NCBI RefSeq assembly: GCF_014642405.1
Contig: NZ_BMIN01000001.1
Location: 248,001 to 312,000 of the forward strand
Length of the DNA: 64,000 nt
From: Pontibacillus salipaludis
Lineage (GTDB): Bacteria > Bacillota > Bacilli > Bacillales > BH030062
Direction of reading: 5' to 3'
Shown: positions 34,617 to 43,799 of the stretch, in pieces
Numbering within the stretch: the first letter of the stretch is position 1
How the letters are laid out: each line of letters begins with the position of its first letter
Made by a program: the position numbers and the translations under genes
Notes under the pieces: generated by a model
Told to the model about the DNA's origin: nothing
Database searches by the model: none
The model's input: the letters and a program-made list of their open reading frames with translations, nothing else

Positions 34617-34645
34617 AGTATAGCAGGGTTGAGAAGAGTTTTCAA
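34617..34645 (-). promoter_or_regulatory. Promoter of the 58-aa protein gene
   Basis: On the minus strand TTGAAA (34645-34640) and TATACT (34622-34617) are separated by 17 bases. Confidence 0.7.
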
Positions 34646-34667
34646 TGAGAATGAGAAATAATTTCAA

Positions 34668-35180
34668 TCATTCAGACAGTTTAGTCAGAGCTCTCTCTTC
34701 ATGAGGAATGCGAATTTTCATAAGAGCCAAATGAAGTAGCGGAAATAAAACAGCTGACATATAGGCATTAAATAACAGTGGAATTATGACAAACTCTAAA
34801 CCCACCACTACATAATTGGGATGCTTCATCCATTTATATGGTCCCTTCGCTACAAGTTCTGCCCCTGGTAAAACAATGATTTTTGTATTCCAGAACCTTC
34901 CTAGCGAAGTTAAGCACCAGATTCGAAACCCTTGAGTAACAAAGAATGCCCCTAATAAAAAGCCTTTCCAATCTGAGATGACTAGCTCCTTATTCCATGC
35001 TTCTAAACCAACTGAAACGAAGAACAACGAGTGTACTAAAACAATCCATTTGTAATGGCCACCAGCAACTTCTATTGCACCATGGCGTAACATCCAGTTC
35101 TCATTACGTTTTGCTACTGCCACTTCAATAAGTCGTTGTGCTATGATAAACAAGTATAATACAACAAACCATAAAGTCAT
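34668..35180 (-). CDS. bpsB: Isoprenylcysteine-carboxylmethyltransferase-like protein BpsB
   Basis: A 170-residue membrane methyltransferase (ICMT/YpbQ family) with four to five predicted helices and the conserved end PYKWMKHPNYVVVGLEF plus a C-terminal EERAL. In B. subtilis BpsB methylates the alkylpyrones made by BpsA. Its ATG overlaps the bpsA stop as ATGA at 35177-35180, so the two proteins are translationally coupled. A GTG at 35189 is further upstream, but GGAG stands correctly for ATG 35180. Confidence 0.88.
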   Translation of the reverse strand: MTLWFVVLYLFIIAQRLIEVAVAKRNENWMLRHGAIEVAGGHYKWIVLVHSLFFVSVGLEAWNKELVISDWKGFLLGAFFVTQGFRIWCLTSLGRFWNTKIIVLPGAELVAKGPYKWMKHPNYVVVGLEFVIIPLLFNAYMSAVLFPLLHLALMKIRIPHEERALTKLSE

Positions 35181-36265
35181 TCCGACCACTCCAATCCAAC
35201 TAATTCAGAGCTAAACCCAGGCCCTAATGCTGCTAGTACGCTAGCTGTCCCTGCCTTTGGAAACTCTTCCATCCAATGTTTCAAAACATGTAATACTGTC
35301 GCAGAAGACATATTGCCATGATTTTTTAAAACATCGTATGAATATCTGAATTTTTCTTTAGAACTCCCCAATACTTCCTCATAAGCTTGAAGAACTTTTT
35401 GGCCTCCAGGGTGAGCTACGTAGAAAGATAAGTCCCCCTCTTTCTTATTTATACTTCTTAAAAAGTGTTCAATGTGTTCTTTCCAAAACGTTTCAACGAG
35501 TGCAGGTATGCTTTTAGCAAAGACTACTTGAAAGCCATCCTCATTCACATTCCACCCCATTACATCAAGAGCTTGCTTTTTTAATTTAGAGCTTGATTGA
35601 ATCATTTTTGGAGCTGTAGAAGTTCTTTTGGATGCAATTGGAGAATGTTCTCCCGTTACTAATGCTGCTGCAATTCCATCACCAAATAAAGCAGTCCCTA
35701 TGAAATTGCTCTTTCTTCGATCGCCTTTTTGAAAAGTAAGTCCACAAAGTTCAACGCACACTACTAGAATAGTTGCTTCTGGATACATATGCGCAAAATC
35801 CATAGCTCTAGCAAGACCTGCACCTCCGCCAGCGCATCCCAACCCCCAAATAGGAACACGTTTCACATCATCCCTAAAATTTCGTTCATTCATTAGACGC
35901 GCATCAATAGTTGGTGTAGCTACTCCTGTACTGGATACATAAAGGATATAGTCTATTGATTCATAAGGGACCTCTTCTGTCAGGAATGATTCATTAGTCA
36001 GACAATGATCAACAGCTTCTAAAGAATACTGAAGTGCTTTTTCTTCATATAAATCATTTCGCTCCTGAAAAGAATGCTCTTTGCCAAACCATTCCTTTGG
36101 TACAACGAATTGACGTTTTTCAACCGCTGCGTTTTCAAATACAGGTAATAGCCTGTTAATCTCTCTTTCTGATCGAGGAAACACTTCTTTCACAAAAGAT
36201 TGTATATCCTTTTGCGTTATTTCATATTCGGGAATACTCACACCGACCGATGTAATCCATGCCAT
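35177..36265 (-). CDS. bpsA: Type III polyketide synthase BpsA
   Basis: A 362-residue chalcone-synthase-like enzyme. The catalytic triad is visible: Cys in WGLGCAGGGAGL near residue 147, His in YVAHPGGQ near 287 and Asn in LKNHGNMSSA near 320. In B. subtilis BpsA condenses fatty acyl-CoA with malonyl-CoA to triketide and tetraketide pyrones. GAGGGAT precedes ATG 36265. It forms a two-gene operon with bpsB. The actual chain length made here cannot be read from the sequence. Confidence 0.92.
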   Translation of the reverse strand: MAWITSVGVSIPEYEITQKDIQSFVKEVFPRSEREINRLLPVFENAAVEKRQFVVPKEWFGKEHSFQERNDLYEEKALQYSLEAVDHCLTNESFLTEEVPYESIDYILYVSSTGVATPTIDARLMNERNFRDDVKRVPIWGLGCAGGGAGLARAMDFAHMYPEATILVVCVELCGLTFQKGDRRKSNFIGTALFGDGIAAALVTGEHSPIASKRTSTAPKMIQSSSKLKKQALDVMGWNVNEDGFQVVFAKSIPALVETFWKEHIEHFLRSINKKEGDLSFYVAHPGGQKVLQAYEEVLGSSKEKFRYSYDVLKNHGNMSSATVLHVLKHWMEEFPKAGTASVLAALGPGFSSELVGLEWSE

Positions 36266-36467
36266 ACTATCCCTCTTCCATTTTTCTTTTAGCTTGCCTC
36301 CCCCTTTGAATATTACTCACAGTTTTATACATTTTAACTATGTAGCTTTTATAATGAATTTGTTTCAAAGGATACTGATACTACTCATCTCTTTAAACCT
36401 CAGCATATGTGTTCAAGATGTACTATGAATCGGCAAGCAGTATGATTTACCTTAATCTATATAAATA

Positions 36468-36497
36468 GGCGCTAGGAGTCATAAAACTCCTAGCGCC
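36468..36497 (-). terminator. Hairpin terminator
   Basis: GGCGCTAGGAGT (36468-36479) pairs perfectly with ACTCCTAGCGCC (36486-36497), beyond the stop of the SDR gene; the T-run is modest. Confidence 0.65.
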
Positions 36498-36524
36498 AAA
36501 AACTACAATTATTAAATTTAAAAA

Positions 36525-37292
36525 TTAAAAACCATAAACACTCATTCCGCCATCTATAAATAAAGTTTGACCAGTCATGTAATTACTACCTTCTGAAGCC
36601 AAGAATACAGCAGCTCCCGCTAGTTCTTTTAACTCGCCAACCCTTCCCATTGGTGTGCGCTCTTTTATTTCTTTAACGTATTGTTCATCTTCAAGAAGCT
36701 TCTCCGTTAGAGATGTTGGGAAGTACCATGGACCGATTGCATTCACATGAATATTGTGTTTCCCCCATTCTAAAGATAGTGTCTTGGTCATCTGAATCAA
36801 TGCTGCCTTCGTCATTCCATATACTACTCCTGTGCGAAGGGCTACATGACCTGCCACTGATGAGACGTTAACCACTTTGCCTTCCCCTCGTTTTTTCATT
36901 TGTTCACCTGCAAATTGCGCCAAGAAGAAAGCACTCTTCATATTTGTCTGTATGATCTGATCCCACTCAGATTCTGTTACATTAAATGCCTCGCTTCTAA
37001 TGTTGACTCCAGCGTTGTTCACCCAAATATGAATGTCTTGATAAGGAGTGGTTTCTTTTATTTGATTTATAATCTCCTTATAATTTTGTACATTTCCTAC
37101 AATAGGGTAGGCAATTCTACCTATTTGTTCAATCTCTTTACAAACTGTATGTACATCTTCTTCGGTTCTTGAAATAACAATAATGTCTGCCCCGGCTTCT
37201 GCATAAGCCATCGCAATAGCATACCCGATCCCCTTCGTTGCACCGGTTACTGCAGCAAGTTTACCTTCAAGGTTGAAACTAGGCAAAAACAT
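36525..37292 (-). CDS. Short-chain dehydrogenase (3-oxoacyl-ACP-reductase/gluconate-dehydrogenase-like)
   Basis: A 255-residue classical SDR: TGATKGIG in the cofactor loop, NNAGVN near 92-97, the catalytic Ser in VNVSSVAGH and YGMTK as the Tyr/Lys pair, and the C-terminal GQTLFIDGGMSVYGF typical of FabG-like tetramers. The ATG at 37292 follows GGGGAG; a TTG upstream is not needed. It lies next to bpsA but has its own terminator, so a link to polyketide metabolism is only possible. The substrate is unknown. Confidence 0.85.
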   Translation of the reverse strand: MFLPSFNLEGKLAAVTGATKGIGYAIAMAYAEAGADIIVISRTEEDVHTVCKEIEQIGRIAYPIVGNVQNYKEIINQIKETTPYQDIHIWVNNAGVNIRSEAFNVTESEWDQIIQTNMKSAFFLAQFAGEQMKKRGEGKVVNVSSVAGHVALRTGVVYGMTKAALIQMTKTLSLEWGKHNIHVNAIGPWYFPTSLTEKLLEDEQYVKEIKERTPMGRVGELKELAGAAVFLASEGSNYMTGQTLFIDGGMSVYGF

Positions 37293-37637
37293 AAAACTCT
37301 CCCCTTCCAACTATAATGTTTGTTTAGTATACCATTCCATTTAAAGAGAACGCCATTTTCACTACCCTCGCAGTGTAAACAAATATACTCTGATTAATTT
37401 GTAAAACAAGAAGTGCTTTAAAAACCATTCATTTATAGTCACTTTGTCACTGATTGTTCATGAAATCGGTGTCAAATAAACGTCACAAACGGCCGGATCC
37501 ATTGATATTAAAGGTTTATTCGAGAGTTTTGAACTATTTGTGAAATGGATCTCCAACTTGTTTCTAAACAGAAAAAATACAGTATGATAAAAATGTAAAA
37601 ACCAAACAGGGGTAATTTGGAAGGAGTGGAATGGAAG
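37293..37637. other. Divergent promoter region of SDR gene and ba3 oxidase operon
   Basis: About 345 bases. TTGTTT (37558) and TATGAT (37583) with a 19-base spacer form a possible oxidase promoter. A half-site TTGTGAAAT at 37538 resembles half of a Rex site, too little to call an operator. Confidence 0.4.
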
Positions 37638-37790
37638 ATGGCAAAAACTCAATTGAATGATCCAAATACACAGACAAAAACTCAAGCAGAAGAAGCGGAT
37701 CTAAAAGGAACGTTTATCGCGGTTTTATTTGTAGGGGCATTCTTGGTCGTAACTTGGTTTGGAGTTTGGGGGATTTTTGTAAATCGGTAA
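37638..37790 (+). CDS. Cytochrome c oxidase subunit IIa (ba3 type)
   Basis: A 50-residue protein found by reading upstream of subunit II. A polar N-terminal 22 residues is followed by one helix FIAVLFVGAFLVVTWFGVWG and a short end FVNR. In ba3 oxidases this small subunit replaces the second membrane helix missing from subunit II. AAGGAG and GGAAG precede the ATG, and the subunit II gene follows after 33 bases. Confidence 0.8.
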   Translation: MAKTQLNDPNTQTKTQAEEADLKGTFIAVLFVGAFLVVTWFGVWGIFVNR

Positions 37791-37823
37791 GTCATAATCA
37801 GATTTGTTTAAGGGGGAAAGACA

Positions 37824-38330
37824 ATGCATTTACACAAATATGAAAAGATGTGGATGTTAATTGGTGGAGGAGCGTTATTAATCTTTTTAATTATGTTAGG
37901 CGTAGGGGCATTTTATCAAGGGACTAAACCACCTAGCTGCTTAACCACAATCGACCCGCAAAATGTAGAGGCTCATGATTCATTTAAAAAAGAGAACTTA
38001 GGCATGCAGCAGCTAGATGATAACCGTTATGTAGTGAACGTCATTGCTTCAGCCTTTAACTACGATTTCGGAACAGATGAAGAAGGAAATGTAGTACGTA
38101 CGATTAGAATTCCTGTAGGCTCAGAGGTCATGTTCCAAGGCACAAGTACAGATGTAGTTCATGGGTTTGAATTAGCAGGCACCAATGCAAATATGATGCT
38201 TGAACCTGGTTATATCAATACGGTAGAGACCACTTTTAACAAGCCAGGAACATATACATTTGTTTGTAATGAATATTGCGGAACTGGTCACCATTATATG
38301 ACCGCTACTGTGGAGGTGTATGACGAATGA
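37824..38330 (+). CDS. cbaB: Cytochrome c oxidase subunit II, ba3 type (CuA protein)
   Basis: Accepts electrons from cytochrome c. The 168-residue protein has a single N-terminal membrane helix (about 12-32) and a cupredoxin domain whose CuA ligands are visible: His in DVVHGFE, then Cys, Glu, Cys, His and Met in CNEYCGTGHHYM. The single helix is the mark of the ba3 type. AAGGGGGAAAG precedes the ATG. Its stop overlaps the ATG of subunit I (38327-38330). Confidence 0.93.
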   Translation: MHLHKYEKMWMLIGGGALLIFLIMLGVGAFYQGTKPPSCLTTIDPQNVEAHDSFKKENLGMQQLDDNRYVVNVIASAFNYDFGTDEEGNVVRTIRIPVGSEVMFQGTSTDVVHGFELAGTNANMMLEPGYINTVETTFNKPGTYTFVCNEYCGTGHHYMTATVEVYDE

Positions 38331-39979
38331 TTGCTAACCAACTAACAAAGAAAGATTCAAAGCTATCTATGGCCCACATGTGGGTTGCCTTTATTTCACT
38401 TCTGATAGGCGGACTAATGGGACTTTTACAAACCCTAGTAAGAACAGGGAGATTCACATTACCATTTGGAATTGATTATTATCAAATCCTCACTGTGCAC
38501 GGAGTTATTCTTGCTTTAGTGTTAACCACATTCTTTATTATCGGATTCCAATTTTCTTTAATGAGTAAAACGGTTGGTATGAGTGATAGAGAAAGAGTTT
38601 GGGCTTGGATCGCCTTCTGGGTAATGCTTGTTGGTACGATTGCAGCTGCAACTATGATTCTGTTAGGTAAAGCAAGTGTATTATATACCTTCTACGCTCC
38701 ACTTGCGGCTCATCCTATTTTCTACTTTGGCCTAACACTCGTTATTGTAGGCACGTGGATCGCTTGTTTCGTTAATTTTCACCAGTTATATAAATGGAAA
38801 AAAGCAAATAAAGGAGAAAAATCTCCATTACTAGCCTTTATGGTCGTTATTAATATGATAATCTGGTTTATTAGTACAATTGGCGTGGCAGCAACAGTAC
38901 TTATTCAATTTATCCCTTGGTCTTTAGGGATCGTGGATGAAATTAACATCCTTGTGAGTCGTACATTATTCTGGTATTTTGGCCATCCGCTTGTATACTT
39001 TTGGTTGTTACCAGCTTACATGGCATGGTATGGAATTATCCCTAAAATTATCGGTGGCAAAATATTTAGTGACGGTTTAGCACGTCTGGCATTCATTCTA
39101 TTCCTGTTGTTCTCTATTCCAGTTGGATTTCACCACCAATTATTAGAACCTGGTATTGATCCATTTTGGAAATACATCCAAGTTGTATTAACATTTGCTG
39201 TTGCCATCCCTTCACTATTAACTGCTTTCAGCATGTTTGCAACTTTTGAAACAGCTGGCAGAGCAAAAGGGTTTAACACCCTATTTGGTTGGTTTAAAGC
39301 ACTTCCTTGGAAGGATGTTCGCTTTTTCGCACCTATGGTTGGAATGATTGCATTTATTCCTGCAGGTGCAGGAGGTCTGGTCAATGCATCTAACCAGTTA
39401 AATCTTGTTGTTCATAATACAATCTGGGTTACGGGTCACTTTCACCTGACATTAGCGACAACTGTTATCCTTACATTCTTCGGGATATCCTATTGGCTCG
39501 TTCCTGTATTAACAGGTCGCAAACTGGATGAAAAAACGAACCGTTTAGGAATTATTCAAACCATTGTGTGGGCCATTGGAATGTTCTTTATGTCAGGTTC
39601 CATGCATATTGCCGGTTTACTTGGCGCTCCACGCCGCTCCGCCTTTTCTGAATACAATGGCAGTGAACAAGTAACAGAATGGATCGGATATCAATACGGT
39701 CAAGCCATTGGTGGATCCATTCTTTTTATCGGCATCATAATCATGATGTACACATTTCTTTACATGACTTTCTTTGCTCCAAAAGGTGTAGAAGAATTCC
39801 CAATAGCAGAAACAGCTGAAGATGCTGAACCTACTCCTATGATCTTTGAGAACTGGCGCTTATGGATTGGCATCGCAGTGGTCTTAATTGCTTTCGCTTA
39901 CACGATTCCATTTATAGACATCATTCAAAATTCACCACCAGGATCACCAACGTTTAAAGGTTTAATAGGTAATTCATAA
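38327..39979 (+). CDS. cbaA: Cytochrome c oxidase subunit I, ba3 type
   Basis: The catalytic heme-copper subunit that reduces O2 and pumps protons. The 550-residue protein has about 13 membrane helices; heme ligands lie in HGVILAL near 55 and in HFHL of the HNTIWVTGHFHLTLA block, CuB ligands in FGHPLVYFW near 223-231 and FHHQL near 268-272. It resembles the b(a)3 oxidases of Thermus, Geobacillus and alkaliphilic bacilli, with high oxygen affinity. It overlaps subunit II by four bases (ATGA) and ends the operon. Confidence 0.95.
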   Translation: MIANQLTKKDSKLSMAHMWVAFISLLIGGLMGLLQTLVRTGRFTLPFGIDYYQILTVHGVILALVLTTFFIIGFQFSLMSKTVGMSDRERVWAWIAFWVMLVGTIAAATMILLGKASVLYTFYAPLAAHPIFYFGLTLVIVGTWIACFVNFHQLYKWKKANKGEKSPLLAFMVVINMIIWFISTIGVAATVLIQFIPWSLGIVDEINILVSRTLFWYFGHPLVYFWLLPAYMAWYGIIPKIIGGKIFSDGLARLAFILFLLFSIPVGFHHQLLEPGIDPFWKYIQVVLTFAVAIPSLLTAFSMFATFETAGRAKGFNTLFGWFKALPWKDVRFFAPMVGMIAFIPAGAGGLVNASNQLNLVVHNTIWVTGHFHLTLATTVILTFFGISYWLVPVLTGRKLDEKTNRLGIIQTIVWAIGMFFMSGSMHIAGLLGAPRRSAFSEYNGSEQVTEWIGYQYGQAIGGSILFIGIIIMMYTFLYMTFFAPKGVEEFPIAETAEDAEPTPMIFENWRLWIGIAVVLIAFAYTIPFIDIIQNSPPGSPTFKGLIGNS

Positions 39980-39980
39980 A

Positions 39981-40012
39981 AAATAGGAGACCCTTTAAGG
40001 GTCTCCTATTTT
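39981..40012. terminator. Bidirectional terminator
   Basis: AAATAGGAGACCC (39981-39993) pairs with 39999-40011 and ends both the oxidase operon and the convergent ypwA gene. Confidence 0.85.
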
Positions 40013-40014
40013 TA

Positions 40015-41526
40015 TTAAAATTGATACACTTTACTATATTTGTCCGATAAATGCTGTACTAGGTGATTAGCATTTAATTTTTCACCAGTTACATCCTCTA
40101 AAATCTCAAGAGGCTTCTTTGATTTACCAAATTTATGAATGTTTTCAGTTAACCAATTCTTTATGACAGTAAAGTCACCTTTTTCAATTGATCCCTCTAC
40201 ATCTATCTCACTCTTCATTGTGTTATGGAACTGAGCTGCATACATATAACCTAGTGCATAGGATGGGAAGTAACCGAACATTCCGCCAGCCCAGTGAACA
40301 TCTTGAAGGACACCAACTTTATTGCTAGTTGGACGAACGCCAAGGTACTCTTCCATTTTATCATTCCATAACTCAGGAAGGTCCCCTACTTCTATCTCTC
40401 CACTGATTAGCGCTTTTTCGAGTTCATAGCGGATCATAATATGGAGACAATAGGTTAATTCGTCTGCTTCAATACGAATAAATGATGGTTTGACTTCATT
40501 TACAGCTGCAAAGAAATCTTCGAATGAAACTTCCTTAAAAGATTCAGGTGCATGCTCCAAGAACAAGTCATAATGGTTCTGCCAAAATGCTTTAGTCCTT
40601 GAGACAAAATTCTCCCAGAATAAGGATTGTGATTCATGAATCCCCATTGAAGTGCCACCTTGAAGAGCAGTATATGCAAGCTCAGAACTGATATTTTGTT
40701 CATATAGAGCATGCCCACCTTCATGAATTGTACCGAAGACAGCGGTCCGGAAATCTGATTCATCATATTTTGTAGTAACACGGACATCCCCTTGGTTTAA
40801 CCCTGTCGCAAATGGATGTACTGTTTCGTCAAGTCGACCAGCATCAAAATCATATCCCATACGCTTTAAAATTTCTAAACTAAATGCTTGTTGTTGTTCT
40901 TTAGGGAAATGACCTGTAAGGACAGAAGCATCAACTTCCACACTTGAATTTTGAATCTTTTGCAGTAGTTCAGTCAGTGACTTTCTTACAGCTGGGAATA
41001 CCTCGTCAAGGACATCTACAGTTACTCCGGGTTCAAAATTATCCAAGAGTGCATTATAGATATGCTTCTCATAACCCCAATATTCTGCGAATCGCTTATT
41101 AAATTCCACCATTTTCTCTAAGTATGGTTTAAACATCTCAAAGTCGTTTTTGTCCTTTGCTTCTTCCCACACAGACTCAGCTTTAGACTGTAGTGCTACA
41201 TATTCTTTAAACTCATCAGCAGGTATTTTTCGAGCTTGATTATAGTCCTTTTCACATTCTTCTACTGACTTCTGAACAATTTCATGATCAGTTTGACCCT
41301 TTAATGTGTCGATGTATTCTTTCATTTGATCAGATGTTTGCATTTCATGTATTTTAGATGAAAGGGTAGCGATTACTTCTGAACGACCTTCTACACCCTT
41401 CTTTGGTGCGTATGTACGTAAATCCCATCCCATCAAACCAATAGCTTCACCTAATTGTGTTATTTCTTTCACATAGTCCATAAATTTCTGCTCAATCGGC
41501 TGTAATTCTGTTTGCACTGTACTCAT
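40015..41526 (-). CDS. ypwA: Metallocarboxypeptidase, Taq family M32
   Basis: A zinc carboxypeptidase of 503 residues, almost wholly helical and cytoplasmic. The zinc-binding HEXXH is seen in GTIHEGGHALYEQ near 265, followed by the family blocks GIHESQSLFWENFV, the third ligand region, and VGVLQDVHWAGGMFGYFPSYALGY. It is the homologue of B. subtilis YpwA. GAGGAGG precedes ATG 41526. Broad specificity for C-terminal residues except proline is known for the family. Confidence 0.95.
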   Translation of the reverse strand: MSTVQTELQPIEQKFMDYVKEITQLGEAIGLMGWDLRTYAPKKGVEGRSEVIATLSSKIHEMQTSDQMKEYIDTLKGQTDHEIVQKSVEECEKDYNQARKIPADEFKEYVALQSKAESVWEEAKDKNDFEMFKPYLEKMVEFNKRFAEYWGYEKHIYNALLDNFEPGVTVDVLDEVFPAVRKSLTELLQKIQNSSVEVDASVLTGHFPKEQQQAFSLEILKRMGYDFDAGRLDETVHPFATGLNQGDVRVTTKYDESDFRTAVFGTIHEGGHALYEQNISSELAYTALQGGTSMGIHESQSLFWENFVSRTKAFWQNHYDLFLEHAPESFKEVSFEDFFAAVNEVKPSFIRIEADELTYCLHIMIRYELEKALISGEIEVGDLPELWNDKMEEYLGVRPTSNKVGVLQDVHWAGGMFGYFPSYALGYMYAAQFHNTMKSEIDVEGSIEKGDFTVIKNWLTENIHKFGKSKKPLEILEDVTGEKLNANHLVQHLSDKYSKVYQF

Positions 41527-41628
41527 TTCTTTCCTCCTCTTCTCCGTTTACAATAAACGATAGATCTCCTACAATTATACTAATTATTCAGTATACTTCA
41601 ACAAATATATCTTATAGACATAACAAAA

Positions 41629-41665
41629 AGTCAGGCACTTGCTAAAGGGGTAGCAGTGCCTGACT
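41629..41665 (-). terminator. Terminator of ypsC
   Basis: AGTCAGGCACT (41629-41639) pairs with 41655-41665; an inner GCTA/TAGC pairing extends the stem, and T-rich sequence follows on the minus strand. Confidence 0.8.
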
Positions 41666-41675
41666 AAGGTGTAAT

Positions 41676-42818
41676 TTAATATTCTTTCTTCCCAAAATAC
41701 TGATAGTAATCGATCTTAATAAAGCCATTGTATAACTTACGTCGCTTCGTAGCTGGGAGACCGTAAAGTTTTTCGAATTTTTCATTCGAAGTTATAACAT
41801 AAACACTCCATGAAGGATGATCACGCATGATTAAACCGAAATCTTTATACATCTGTTCGACTTCTTCCTTGTCGCCGATGCGTTCTCCGTATGGAGGGTT
41901 CCCAACAATATAACCATTTTTTTCTTTTGGATTAAAGTCTTTAACCTGCATTTGCTTCCAAGTAATCAAATCACCAAGTCCTGCTTCAATTGCATTCGCT
42001 TTTGCAGTTTCTATCATACGACCATCTACATCTAAACCAGTTATATTTAACTCCTGGTCATAATTAGCAGCCTCTTCAGCTTCATTGAAGGCAGCTTCCC
42101 ATAGATTATAAGGGATGAAGTCCCATGATTCTGAAGCAAACTCCCTATTAAACCCAGGGGCAATATTTTGACCAATTAAAGCTGCTTCAATCGGAATCGT
42201 ACCAGAACCACAGAACGGGTCTACGAATGGCTCATTTGGGTTCCAATTCGTAAGTTGTACAAGAGCAGCAGCCATTGTCTCTTTTAAAGGTGCCTCACCT
42301 TGGCCAGTCCTATAACCACGCTTATGAAGCCCTGCACCACTTGTATCCATTGTAAGTAGAGCATGATCTTTATGAATGGCAATTTCAACTTTATGTTCAG
42401 GTCCTGACTCTTCAATACGAGAGGCAAGTCCATACATTTTTCTCATTCGTTCAACGATCGCCTTCTTAACAATTGATTGGCAGTCCCGAACAGAATAAAG
42501 TGTAGACTTTACAGATTTACCAATAACAGGAACCGCTCCATCTTCAGGTATATAATCTTCCCATGGCAAAGCTTTCGTTTGTTCGAATAAGTCGTCAAAT
42601 GTGGTAGCTTTGAATTCGCCAATTACAAATTTTACTCGATCAGCACTTCTTAACCACAGGTTACTACGAGGAATAGCAGATAAATCTGCTTCATAACGAA
42701 CCCGGCCATTTTCTACAGTAACATCTTCATAACCCAATCCCTTAACCTCTTTAGCTACTATTGATTCAAGCCCCATGGCTGTAGTTGCAATTAAGGTTAC
42801 TTTTTTTGGTTTCGGCAT
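41676..42818 (-). CDS. ypsC: rRNA N2/N6-methyltransferase (RlmL/YpsC type)
   Basis: A 380-residue RNA methyltransferase. The N-terminal THUMP domain (about 45-160) binds RNA; the C-terminal Rossmann domain has the motif DPFCGSGTIPIEAAL near 197-211 and the catalytic NPPYGERI near 307-314, typical of base N-methylation. It is the YpsC homologue, related to E. coli RlmL. AAAGGAG precedes ATG 42818. It sits next to rnpB, as in B. subtilis. The exact target base is inferred from the family. Confidence 0.9.
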   Translation of the reverse strand: MPKPKKVTLIATTAMGLESIVAKEVKGLGYEDVTVENGRVRYEADLSAIPRSNLWLRSADRVKFVIGEFKATTFDDLFEQTKALPWEDYIPEDGAVPVIGKSVKSTLYSVRDCQSIVKKAIVERMRKMYGLASRIEESGPEHKVEIAIHKDHALLTMDTSGAGLHKRGYRTGQGEAPLKETMAAALVQLTNWNPNEPFVDPFCGSGTIPIEAALIGQNIAPGFNREFASESWDFIPYNLWEAAFNEAEEAANYDQELNITGLDVDGRMIETAKANAIEAGLGDLITWKQMQVKDFNPKEKNGYIVGNPPYGERIGDKEEVEQMYKDFGLIMRDHPSWSVYVITSNEKFEKLYGLPATKRRKLYNGFIKIDYYQYFGKKEY

Positions 42819-42847
42819 GCATAAGCACTCCTTTTAACGTAATAAAA

Positions 42848-42882
42848 AAACCCTTTCTAAGCTCGAGCTTTAGAAAGGGTTT
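42848..42882 (-). terminator. Terminator of rnpB
   Basis: AAACCCTTTCTAA (42848-42860) pairs with 42870-42882 around a GCTCGAGCT loop and is followed by seven T on the minus strand. Confidence 0.9.
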
Positions 42883-42895
42883 GTGATGAACATTA

Positions 42896-43304
42896 ATTGA
42901 CCAGATGAATGCTTTGTAAGCCATGTTCTGTACCTTTGTACTGCTATCGGTGGTCAACCTCGTACGAAAGGTGGTAATCATCTATCTACAAGCGTAAAGC
43001 TTGTCTCTTCATATTGGTTGAATTTCCTCAGAAGAGTGCCCCTACCTAATTTTGGGTTGCTCGCTCGTGGGGTTTACCTCGTTCCACTTTGATTGTTTCC
43101 AATCAAACTTCGTCACTGTGGCACTTTCAAGATCGCAACACCTTATCTATAAGACGTAGGTGTCTTCCCTGCCGTTAGTGTGAACACTACCTTGACTTAT
43201 GGTTTCGTCAAGCACGAACACTACAAGCATCTCAGCCTGTGCGAGCATGGACTTTCCTCTACATGCTAAAACATGCAGCGATTACCCAAGCATTCATCAA
43301 CCGC
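42896..43304 (-). ncRNA. rnpB: RNase P RNA, type B
   Basis: The catalytic RNA of ribonuclease P, which matures tRNA 5' ends. Read on the minus strand, conserved blocks of the Bacillus type are in order: GGGTAATCGCTGCATG, GAGGAAAGTCCATGCTCGCA, GACGGCAGGGAAGA-like J region, GAAAGTGCCACAGTGACG, GTGGAACGAGGTAAACCCC, GAGCGAGCAACCCAAA and ACAGAACATGGCTTACA. The 5' and 3' ends (GATGAATGC and GCATTCATC) pair as P1. The ends are approximate. It lies between ypsC and gpsB, as in B. subtilis. Confidence 0.95.
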
Positions 43305-43310
43305 TCAATT

Positions 43311-43339
43311 ATTTTAATCTCTTTTCTTGGTTTCGTCAA
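43311..43339 (-). promoter_or_regulatory. Promoter of rnpB
   Basis: On the minus strand TTGACG (43339-43334) and TAAAAT (43316-43311) with a 17-base spacer stand seven bases before the RNA start. Confidence 0.8.
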
Positions 43340-43403
43340 TCTGTTTCTGCAAATAGTATACCATGAAACCAAGGATACTTCATCAAGTATATTTTTCCAT
43401 ATC

Positions 43404-43730
43404 CTAAGAATCTGCGTACTTTTTGCCGAAAACAGCCTTTTCTAAATTCGATAATCGTTGTAGAACATCGTAATTAACCTGACCTGTTTGTCTTGTAGGT
43501 GCAGGTGCTGCTTCAGAGGAACGAACTCGTTGTTTAGGTGCATCCCCTTGCTTTTTCAACTTAGCATTTTCTTGTTTCAACCGTTCAATCTCTTGATGAA
43601 AAGCTTCATAATCTTGGATAATTACATCTAAGAATTGATCTACCTCATCTTGATTATACCCACGAATACCTGTTTTAAAATCTTTATCCAATATTTCTTT
43701 ACCTGACAATTGAATACGATCTAAACCCAT
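43404..43730 (-). CDS. gpsB: Cell division regulator GpsB
   Basis: A 108-residue DivIVA-like cytoplasmic protein that shuttles between sidewall and septum and controls penicillin-binding protein 1, whose gene ponA is also in this window. The membrane-binding N-terminus [28 protein letters not shown] is followed by a coiled coil (about 40-65), a Q/R/P-rich linker and the hexamerising end [28 protein letters not shown] precedes ATG 43730. Confidence 0.95.
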   Translation of the reverse strand: MGLDRIQLSGKEILDKDFKTGIRGYNQDEVDQFLDVIIQDYEAFHQEIERLKQENAKLKKQGDAPKQRVRSSEAAPAPTRQTGQVNYDVLQRLSNLEKAVFGKKYADS

Positions 43731-43799
43731 CTCTCTCACCTCAGATTTATACACTTATCATAATTCTTGCAGATGATCCCACGAATGTCAATTTAATCT

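Noticed and set aside
42766-43445. Frames at 42766-42981 and 43239-43445
   Set aside because: They overlap RNase P RNA and its promoter, which explain this DNA fully.
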